Shown one piece after another: positions 1 through 5,149 of a DNA stretch of 5,149 bases (positions within the stretch are counted from its first letter, which is position 1; the number at the start of each line of letters is the position of its first letter). A program made the position numbers and the translations under genes. The DNA lies in the NCBI GenBank assembly GCA_030613125.1, contig JAUWMO010000257.1:1-5149 (forward strand), in the 5' to 3' direction. The DNA comes from Bacteroidota bacterium. Its GTDB lineage: Bacteria; Bacteroidota; Bacteroidia; Bacteroidales; VadinHA17. The notes under the pieces were generated by a model. That model was given only the letters and a program-made list of their open reading frames with translations, had not been told where the DNA came from and did not search any database.

Positions 1-809
1 ATACAATCTTCTATTTTACCAGCAAAACTTCTTATAAAAAATCTCAGGCATATAACGAGGTTATAACCAATAAAGGACAAAAGTCGCAGTTAATCCTTTC
101 AGACGGTACGAAAATATGGCTGAATTCAGAAAGCACCTTGAAATATCCTTCTGTTTTCAAAAAAAATAAACGCACTGTCATCTTAGTAGGAGAGGCATAT
201 TTTGAAGTGCAAAAAGATGATAACAATGTGCCCTTCATTGTTAAGACCTCAGAAATTGATATTAAGGTTACCGGAACCTCTTTTAATGTAATGGCCTACC
301 CGCATGAGGACATAATTGAAACTACTCTGGTGGAAGGATCTGTTACCTTATTTAGAGAAGACAAAGAATTACCCAGCATGCAACCTATTTATCTAAAACC
401 AAATCAAAAAGCCACTCTAATTAAGAAAGGATCACAGATAACATTATCCAATATAAAAGTTGAGAAGCCTACACTCGCTATAAGCACCAAAACAACACAA
501 AACAAAGCATCTGAAGAAAAAGAGCAAATTATTATTTTACAAAAAGTGAAGATTAAACCACATACAGCCTGGAAAGATGATCAATTAATCTTCAAAAGTG
601 AATCATTAGAAAATATCTGCTATAAACTTGGGAGATGGTTTGATGTGGAGATTAAAATCACTGATGACGAACTGAGAGAATCTTGTTATACCGGAAAGTT
701 TATCAACAAAGAATCTCTTAGCCAGGTTTTAGAAATCATTGGAATAACCACACCAATTAAATATACTTTTGATAAAAACCTCATTATTATTGATAGAGTT
801 ATTAACTGA
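1..809 (+). CDS. FecR-family anti-sigma factor, 5'-truncated by the window edge
   Basis: This is an inner-membrane anti-sigma regulator; in the family it holds an ECF sigma factor until a TonB-dependent receptor signals. The frame is open from the first full codon at 3, so the gene starts left of the window; a TTG at 138 lies inside the FecR domain and is not a credible start. Visible residues 1-6 (TIFYFT) may be the end of the transmembrane helix, which puts the rest in the periplasm. The FecR domain covers about residues 20-150, with DGTKIWLNS at 34-42, GEAYFEV at 63-69 and VTGTSFNV at 89-96. A lysine/glutamate-rich linker of about 35 residues leads to TAWKDD (188-193) and a C-terminal DUF4974-type domain (about 196-265, including GRWFDVEI), the part expected to meet the receptor's STN domain. 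Missing are the N-terminal sigma-binding region and most of the helix, probably 60-110 residues. The receptor gene follows 446 bp downstream. Family assignment is firm; the signal and the sigma partner are not visible. Confidence 0.93.
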   Translation, partial: TIFYFTSKTSYKKSQAYNEVITNKGQKSQLILSDGTKIWLNSESTLKYPSVFKKNKRTVILVGEAYFEVQKDDNNVPFIVKTSEIDIKVTGTSFNVMAYPHEDIIETTLVEGSVTLFREDKELPSMQPIYLKPNQKATLIKKGSQITLSNIKVEKPTLAISTKTTQNKASEEKEQIIILQKVKIKPHTAWKDDQLIFKSESLENICYKLGRWFDVEIKITDDELRESCYTGKFINKESLSQVLEIIGITTPIKYTFDKNLIIIDRVIN

Positions 810-907
810 CATATTCGAAATTTGAAATTATTTGATATAAAACCATTTAGCCGGATGTTGTACAATTTTATGAAGCATATTTAGAATGATACTTTCATAC
901 GTAGTTT

Positions 908-952
908 AGGTTAATAATTAGGGTTAATAACAGGTTAATAATTAGGGTTAAT
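908..952 (+). repeat. Two exact 21-nt direct repeats with four GGTTAAT words
   Basis: The 21 bases at 908-928 recur exactly at 932-952, giving a 24-bp period with a 3-bp spacer. Each copy reads AGGTTAATAATT followed by AGGGTTAAT. The word GGTTAAT therefore occurs four times, at 909, 922, 933 and 946, spaced 13, 11 and 13 bp, close to one helical turn each. A further AGGTTAAT lies on the minus strand at 1134-1141. The tract sits at the centre of the inverted-repeat-bounded segment. Regularly phased direct repeats upstream of a regulated gene suggest a protein-binding array, but no regulator is identified. TTAGGG inside the repeats is coincidental and not a telomere. Confidence 0.7.
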
Positions 953-977
953 TATTCTAAATAGTTCGGATCATTCA

Positions 978-1000
978 AGTTAAATAAAATTTTATTAACT
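978..1000. repeat. AT-rich dyad, possible operator or weak hairpin
   Basis: AGTTAAATAAAA (978-989) is followed directly by TTTTATTAACT (990-1000), its reverse complement apart from one extra A. The core at 983-996 is a perfect 14-bp palindrome, AATAAAA/TTTTATT. With no loop and only A-T pairs next to the axis it would be a poor RNA hairpin, so a DNA-binding site or simple AT-rich coincidence is as likely. It lies just inside the right arm of the larger inverted repeat. Confidence 0.35.
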
Positions 1001-1148
1001 GAAAGCTAAATGGTTTTTCTTAGAATATGAAGGTTGAAATATAGATAGTCTTTGCAAATAAACTCTAAAGAAAAAGATTCAAACCTGATTATAAATCATT
1101 AAAAATAATGTGCCTATGTTAAAATCCTGAAAAATTAACCTAAAAAAA

Positions 1149-1175
1149 TCGGGAAATGCTGATGACATTTCCCGA
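1149..1175 (+). promoter_or_regulatory. Perfect 10-bp stem-loop in the leader of the receptor gene
   Basis: TCGGGAAATG (1149-1158) and CATTTCCCGA (1166-1175) pair perfectly around a 7-base loop, CTGATGA. It is flanked by seven A residues on the left (1142-1148) and, after AATGCGC, by TTTT and an AT-rich run on the right. The T-run begins 7 bases after the stem, so it is not a textbook intrinsic terminator. It could end read-through from the fecR-like gene or act as an attenuator or stabilising stem in the receptor mRNA leader; it stands 80 bp before the ATG at 1256. The stem is clear; which role it has is not. Confidence 0.55.
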
Positions 1176-1255
1176 AATGCGCTTTTAATTAATTTAATAA
1201 TGCTTCAAATAATGAGATGGAACATTAGAATTATTAACTAAAAACATACAAATTT

Positions 1256-4200
1256 ATGAAAAAATTATTTAAAAAAAGTCTGTTTTCTTTTATTGTTAAC
1301 AGAAACATACTTAAAATCATTATAGTTATGAAACTGACAATCTTCATCTTTTTGACAGGCATTCTAAGTGTTGCTGCAAGGGGATATTCTCAAAACACAC
1401 GTTTGAATATTTCCCTTCAAGATGCCTCCATACAAGAATTAATCTATGAAATTGAAGATCAAAGTGAGTTTAACTTCTTTTACAAGGACGACCAACTATC
1501 TGATAATATTAATGTTAATATTGAAGCAGATAATATATTAATATCTGAAGTCTTGAATAACGTGTTTGAAGGTACCAACATTACATATTCAGTTGTTGAC
1601 AAGGTAATTGTTATCAGGCTAAAAGAGAATGCCCAAAACCTGGAAATTACCGGGACGATAACCACATCTACCGGTGAAAGTTTGCCTGGTGTTACAGTCA
1701 GGATAAAGGACACTCAAACAGGTACAATAACAGGATTTGATGGTAAATACACTATTGATGTACCTGATGCCAACTCTGTCCTTGTATTTTCCTTTGTTGG
1801 TTATGCAACCCAGGAAGTTCAGGTGGGAAGCAGAACTACAATCGATGTGGTTCTTGTACAAGAGACCACCAGGCTGGATGAAGTTGTAGTTATAGGTTAT
1901 GGTACTGTGAGAAAACAAGATTTAACCGGGTCTGTAGCTACAGTTACTGAAGAAAATTTTAACCTGGGTGGGTCTATTTCAAATCCTGAACAATTGATTC
2001 AGGGTCGCGCTGCCGGTGTTCATGTAGCAACTGTCAGCGCCCAGCCTGGTGCTGTGCCGCTTATTCGTATTCGTGGTAATAACTCACTCCAGGGATCGAA
2101 CCAACCTCTTTATGTTGTTGACGGTTTACCGATGGAGGCCTTAGACAACATGATTAGCGTGGAGGATATAGAATCAATGGAAGTTTTAAAGGATGCTTCT
2201 GCTACAGCTATTTATGGTACTCGTGGTGCTAACGGTGTAATAATTATTACAACAAAACGAGGTGTTGAAGGACAATCAAACATTACTTTTTCTTATGAGC
2301 ACTCGTTGGATTATGTTGCAAATACAGATGCATATGATTTTTTGAATGCTCAGGAGTATGTTCAGGTCAGAAATGAAGATGCAATAAGAGATGGATCACC
2401 ACTACCTTTTACTCCGGCAATGATTTCAGTGATAAACAAGTATGGTGAAGGTACAAACTGGATGAAGGAAATTTTTCAACCAGGCCATGTAAATAAGTAT
2501 AACCTGGCTGTAACTTCAGGAACCCAAAATACCCGGGTTTATTTTTCAACGAATTATATGGATTGGAAAGGTGTTGTACCAAATACAAACTTCAAAAAAT
2601 TTACCGGCAGGCTAAATTTAGATCAAAATATGTTTGATGATAAATTAAAAATTGTATTTAGTTCACAAGTATCAAATACTTCGCAAAATATCCTTGGTTT
2701 TAGGGGAAGTAATTTCCAGTCTAACATTATGCGTAATATTTTTAAAAATGGTAATCCTATTACGCCTGTAAACCTTGATGATTGGGATGAGGCTGACAGA
2801 GACATAGTGTTTGGTGCCGGGATCAGGCCTATGAATCCGATAGATATTATTGAAAGAGATAAACTTTTACTTACCAAGCTTGCAATAATTTCAAACTTAT
2901 CTGCTGAATTTAAGATAACTGAAGGACTTTCATTCATTACTCAAATCGGTATAAACGTCAGGAATAATAAACAACGACACTTTTTACAGACTGTTGAGGG
3001 TCTTGTTGCTACTGATATTACCCAGGGTAGCGCTCATTTAGGGCAAGCTAATTCCATAGAAATAAACATTGAAAATATGTTGCGATATTCAAAAGTTTTT
3101 GCCAATAGACATTCTATAGAAGCACTTGCCGTTTATTCAAACCAATCATATAAAGGTGAAGGATTTACTGCTGCTGCCGAAAATTTTACTTCTGAAAACC
3201 TTGAATGGAATAATCTTGGAGCAGGGTCTACAATTTTAACTCCTTCATCATATGTTCAGGAGTCAAGACTTGTTTCATTAACCGGAAGGATAAATTATGG
3301 CTTTGACAACAGGTACAATTTTTCCGCTACTATTAGGCGGGATGGTTCATCTAAATTTGGCGAAAACAATAAGTGGGGTAATTTCCCTTCTGTTGCTGCT
3401 GCATGGAAAATTCACAATGAAGGTTTCTTTAATATAGGTTTTGTTTCGAATCTTAAATTGAGAGCCGGTTGGGGTATTACAGGAAGTGACAGGTTTCCTA
3501 TTGGAGCACGTCAGGCAAAATTTAATCCCGGAGCGGCTACTACACTTGATAGTGATGTAGTACGTAAAGGAGTTGTTGCCGCAAATCTGGGAAATGAAGA
3601 TCTGCAATGGGAAGAAACCAGGGCAACGAATCTTGGACTTGAACTTGGACTATTTAATGAAAGGATAATGCTTGAAGTTGATCTTTACAATAAGGTAACA
3701 GATAAATTACTCTGGAATATGAGCATCCCTCCCAGTTTAGGCTTTGGTTCAATACTTGCTAATGTTGGTGCAATGGAAAACAAGGGTATCGAGGTTTTAT
3801 TGTCAACAGTTAATGTATCTTCCGGCAATTTCAGATGGACTTCTGATCTTACTTTTGCATATAACGAGAATCAGATTAAAAAACTGATCTTACCGGAAGG
3901 AGTAAGATTTGTCGAAGGTCCAACGGTTGGCCACCATATTAAGGTTTCTGCCTTAATGGAAGGTCAGCCAGTTAGTTCATTTTTCGGATATAGATACAGA
4001 GGAATACTACAGGAAGGAGAAATTGATCCGCTACAACCGGATGCTCTTCCCGGAGATGCTTTATATCATGATACCGACTTAAATGGAGTAGTGAATGCTG
4101 ACGACAGGGAAATCCTGGGTTGTGGTATTCCAAAATATACATTTGGATTGAACAACAGGATCACTTACGGAAACTGGGAGTTATCATTTTTCTTACAGGG

Positions 4201-4648
4201 AGTAGCTGATGTAGATATATTGAATATGAATAAGGTTGTTGGATATGATTTTCTGACTTTAGCATCAGCAGTGAATGACATGTGGACACCGGAGAATCCT
4301 GACGGGACCTTGCCAATGGGATCAGAGGGATGGGGAAGGACATTTTATACAAATGATTATAATCTGGAAAGTGGAGATTATATCACCTTAAAAACTTTAA
4401 GACTTTCTTATAGTTTACCAACTCAAAAACTTGGATTATCATGGCTGGATAACCTGACACTTTCTTTTAGCACAACCAACTTAATTGTACTAACTAAATA
4501 TTCGGGCTTTTATCCTGAGGTTAATTCAACGAACTGGGGCCCTGTTTCAGGAAGACCTCCTTCAGACATAGTACAAATTTCAGGTGTTGACAGTTATGCA
4601 TATCCTTACCAGAAATCATATATTTTTGGAATTACGGTTGGGTTTTAA
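1256..4648 (+). CDS. SusC/RagA-type TonB-dependent receptor with STN signalling domain
   Basis: This outer-membrane barrel imports a nutrient across the membrane using TonB energy, working with the SusD-like lipoprotein encoded next. The protein is 1130 aa, usual for this class, and complete. The signal peptide covers residues 1-46, with a long basic n-region and a hydrophobic core at about 26-41; an internal ATG (residue 25, position 1328) would give a shorter, more ordinary signal and is a possible true start. An STN domain (about 48-122) marks it as a signalling receptor, matching the fecR-like gene upstream. A carboxypeptidase-regulatory-like domain follows (about 130-205), then DEVVVIGYG at 208-216, the likely Ton box. 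The plug runs to about residue 336 and includes QPLYVVDGLP (283-292) and EVLKDASATAIYG (309-321), the SusC/RagA signature. The rest is barrel, ending in the expected terminal phenylalanine (GITVGF). Residues 939-950 (DTDLNGVVNADD) resemble a calcium loop. The substrate cannot be read from the sequence; a glycan or peptide is typical. Confidence 0.96.
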   Translation: MKKLFKKSLFSFIVNRNILKIIIVMKLTIFIFLTGILSVAARGYSQNTRLNISLQDASIQELIYEIEDQSEFNFFYKDDQLSDNINVNIEADNILISEVLNNVFEGTNITYSVVDKVIVIRLKENAQNLEITGTITTSTGESLPGVTVRIKDTQTGTITGFDGKYTIDVPDANSVLVFSFVGYATQEVQVGSRTTIDVVLVQETTRLDEVVVIGYGTVRKQDLTGSVATVTEENFNLGGSISNPEQLIQGRAAGVHVATVSAQPGAVPLIRIRGNNSLQGSNQPLYVVDGLPMEALDNMISVEDIESMEVLKDASATAIYGTRGANGVIIITTKRGVEGQSNITFSYEHSLDYVANTDAYDFLNAQEYVQVRNEDAIRDGSPLPFTPAMISVINKYGEGTNWMKEIFQPGHVNKYNLAVTSGTQNTRVYFSTNYMDWKGVVPNTNFKKFTGRLNLDQNMFDDKLKIVFSSQVSNTSQNILGFRGSNFQSNIMRNIFKNGNPITPVNLDDWDEADRDIVFGAGIRPMNPIDIIERDKLLLTKLAIISNLSAEFKITEGLSFITQIGINVRNNKQRHFLQTVEGLVATDITQGSAHLGQANSIEINIENMLRYSKVFANRHSIEALAVYSNQSYKGEGFTAAAENFTSENLEWNNLGAGSTILTPSSYVQESRLVSLTGRINYGFDNRYNFSATIRRDGSSKFGENNKWGNFPSVAAAWKIHNEGFFNIGFVSNLKLRAGWGITGSDRFPIGARQAKFNPGAATTLDSDVVRKGVVAANLGNEDLQWEETRATNLGLELGLFNERIMLEVDLYNKVTDKLLWNMSIPPSLGFGSILANVGAMENKGIEVLLSTVNVSSGNFRWTSDLTFAYNENQIKKLILPEGVRFVEGPTVGHHIKVSALMEGQPVSSFFGYRYRGILQEGEIDPLQPDALPGDALYHDTDLNGVVNADDREILGCGIPKYTFGLNNRITYGNWELSFFLQGVADVDILNMNKVVGYDFLTLASAVNDMWTPENPDGTLPMGSEGWGRTFYTNDYNLESGDYITLKTLRLSYSLPTQKLGLSWLDNLTLSFSTTNLIVLTKYSGFYPEVNSTNWGPVSGRPPSDIVQISGVDSYAYPYQKSYIFGITVGF

Positions 4649-4680
4649 TTAGTAATATGAATTATATTAAAAAATATATT

Positions 4681-5149
4681 ATGAAAAGAAATATTATTAC
4701 ATTAATATGTATTGTCACATTAAGTTTTATACCTAATTCATGTGACACTGATCTGACTGAAGAACTGAAAGGAAGTCTGTCAGAGGCCACGCTTACTTCA
4801 GAGAAAGATGCTTTTGCCCTTATTGATGGTTGTTATTCCACCCTGCTGGGGAACGGCTGGGAATATTATGCCAGGGATTATAACTGGCTGCTGGACGGTT
4901 CCACAGACGTAATGATGGGTAATGCGCCGGAAACCGGTAGAGTTCAGCTGAAATGGAACGAAAATGAGGCCCTTGGTGTTTGGCGCTCCGCTTTCAGGCT
5001 TGCGGGCCGGACCAATACTGCGATTGAGCTGATTGAAAAAATGGATGATGCGGTGTTCGAAGATGTTGACATAAAGAAAAGGCTTCTTGCCGAAGCATTG
5101 TTTCTCAGGTGTCTCGCTTATACCGATCTGACAGGTTTGTTCGGTGATG
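4681..5149 (+). CDS. SusD/RagB-type nutrient-binding outer-membrane lipoprotein, 3'-truncated by the window edge
   Basis: This surface lipoprotein caps the SusC-like barrel and helps capture the substrate. Reading from 4681 gives 156 codons, open to the window end, about a quarter to a third of a normal SusD. The N-terminus MKRNIITLICIVTLSFIPNSC is a lipoprotein signal; Cys21 would be lipidated, although IPNSC is a weak lipobox. The following DTDLTEE is acidic, as expected for surface export in this phylum. The N-terminal SusD-like fold is shown by EKDAFALIDGCYSTL, then VWRSAFRLAGRTNTAIELI, then EALFLRCLAYTDLTGLFGD, which match the usual helical repeats in order. An in-frame ATG at 4657 would add eight residues (MNYIKKYI) and leave only 8 bp after the receptor stop, against 32 bp for 4681; 4681 gives the more usual signal length. 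It is almost surely cotranscribed with the receptor gene. After about codon 25 its GC content is well above that of the receptor gene. Confidence 0.93.
   Translation, partial: MKRNIITLICIVTLSFIPNSCDTDLTEELKGSLSEATLTSEKDAFALIDGCYSTLLGNGWEYYARDYNWLLDGSTDVMMGNAPETGRVQLKWNENEALGVWRSAFRLAGRTNTAIELIEKMDDAVFEDVDIKKRLLAEALFLRCLAYTDLTGLFGD

Larger units (their letters stand above)
839..1017. repeat. 179-bp AT-rich segment bounded by a perfect 13-bp inverted repeat
   Basis: AAAACCATTTAGC at 839-851 is the exact reverse complement of GCTAAATGGTTTT at 1005-1017. Weaker similarity continues inward. ATTTTAT following a GTT-rich stretch occurs near 858-871 and again, inverted, at about 985-1000; GAATGATAC at 884-892 pairs with GGATCATTC at 968-976 except for one base. 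The whole segment is therefore an imperfect palindrome centred near 928. No target-site duplication is evident in the flanks. It could be a small miniature inverted-repeat element, an invertible regulatory segment, or a large transcript stem-loop; the right arm runs into GGTTTTTCTT, which would suit a terminator-like fold. The repeat is certain; its role is open. Confidence 0.6.
810..1255. other. Intergenic region between the anti-sigma and receptor genes, no gene
   Basis: This 446-bp AT-rich spacer (14 of 60 bases are G or C in 901-960) has only very short open frames, such as a 9-codon one at 855 and a 5-codon one at 1027, so I see no gene. It holds the inverted-repeat-bounded segment, the direct repeats, an AT-rich dyad and a stem-loop, each listed separately. 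The receptor promoter should lie here. I could not find a convincing match to the Bacteroidota housekeeping promoter (TTTG, about 19 bp, TAnnTTTG). The nearest is TAGTCTTTG at 1046-1054, which has one extra base and no good upstream element. An ECF sigma promoter would be expected from the fecR context, but its consensus here is unknown. Confidence 0.8.

Noticed and set aside
138..140. TTG as start codon of the FecR-like protein
   Set aside because: The same frame is open back to position 3 and encodes the conserved DGTKIWLNS part of the FecR domain, so the true start lies left of the window.
814..826. Dyad TTCGAAATTTGAA just after the fecR-like stop, considered as a terminator
   Set aside because: It is short, imperfect, lacks a loop and has no T-run after it.
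914..950. TTAGGGTTA words resembling telomere repeats
   Set aside because: There are only two copies, embedded in a longer 24-bp-period repeat on an evidently bacterial chromosome between two genes.
1046..1054. TAGTCTTTG as a -7 promoter element
   Set aside because: It has three rather than two bases between TA and TTTG and no TTTG-like element at the right distance upstream.
1013..1075. TTTTTCTT (1014-1021) against AAGAAAAA (1068-1075) as an inverted repeat
   Set aside because: It is a low-complexity A/T-rich match of 8 bp with a bulge beyond it; not distinguishable from chance.
1097..1110. Small hairpin CATTA-AAAA-TAATG
   Set aside because: A 5-bp AT-rich stem is expected by chance in this composition.
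1619..1918. Minus-strand open frame of 99 codons inside the receptor gene, and similar minus-strand frames at 44-238, 1480-1713, 2623-2937, 3347-3607 and 4161-4352
   Set aside because: They lie opposite strongly conserved coding sequence, and their translations show no recognisable domain or family resemblance.

Overview
The window looks like a Bacteroidota chromosome. It carries the family's diagnostic gene order: a FecR-type anti-sigma factor, a SusC/RagA-type TonB-dependent receptor with an N-terminal signalling (STN) domain, and a SusD/RagB-type lipoprotein. The DNA is AT-rich, and the start codons follow A-rich stretches without a clear Shine-Dalgarno sequence, as is common in this phylum. 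The receptor sequence would fit an environmental or gut Bacteroidales/Marinilabiliales-like lineage, but I cannot fix the genus.

Layout, all genes on the + strand: (1) 1-809, the 3' part of a fecR-like anti-sigma gene that enters from the left edge (268 codons visible). (2) 810-1255, a 446-bp intergenic region with no credible gene but with notable structure. A perfect 13-bp inverted repeat (839-851 / 1005-1017) bounds a 179-bp AT-rich segment. A 21-nt exact direct repeat (908-928 / 932-952) holding four GGTTAAT words lies at its centre. There is an AT-rich dyad at 978-1000 and a perfect 10-bp-stem hairpin at 1149-1175, about 80 bp before the next gene. (3) 1256-4648, a complete 1130-aa STN-containing SusC-like receptor. 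(4) 4681 (or 4657) to the right edge, the first 156 codons of a SusD-like surface lipoprotein.

Inferred working: the SusD lipoprotein and SusC barrel form an outer-membrane nutrient importer for an unidentified substrate, probably a glycan or peptide, powered by TonB. When ligand binds, the STN domain of SusC would contact the periplasmic C-terminal domain of the FecR protein. That would release an ECF sigma factor, whose gene is expected just left of the window, and switch on susCD transcription. The long structured fecR-susC spacer is the likely site of that control.

This is a known type of system. The least explained parts are the repeat architecture of the spacer and a clear rise in GC content in the susD-like gene relative to its neighbours.
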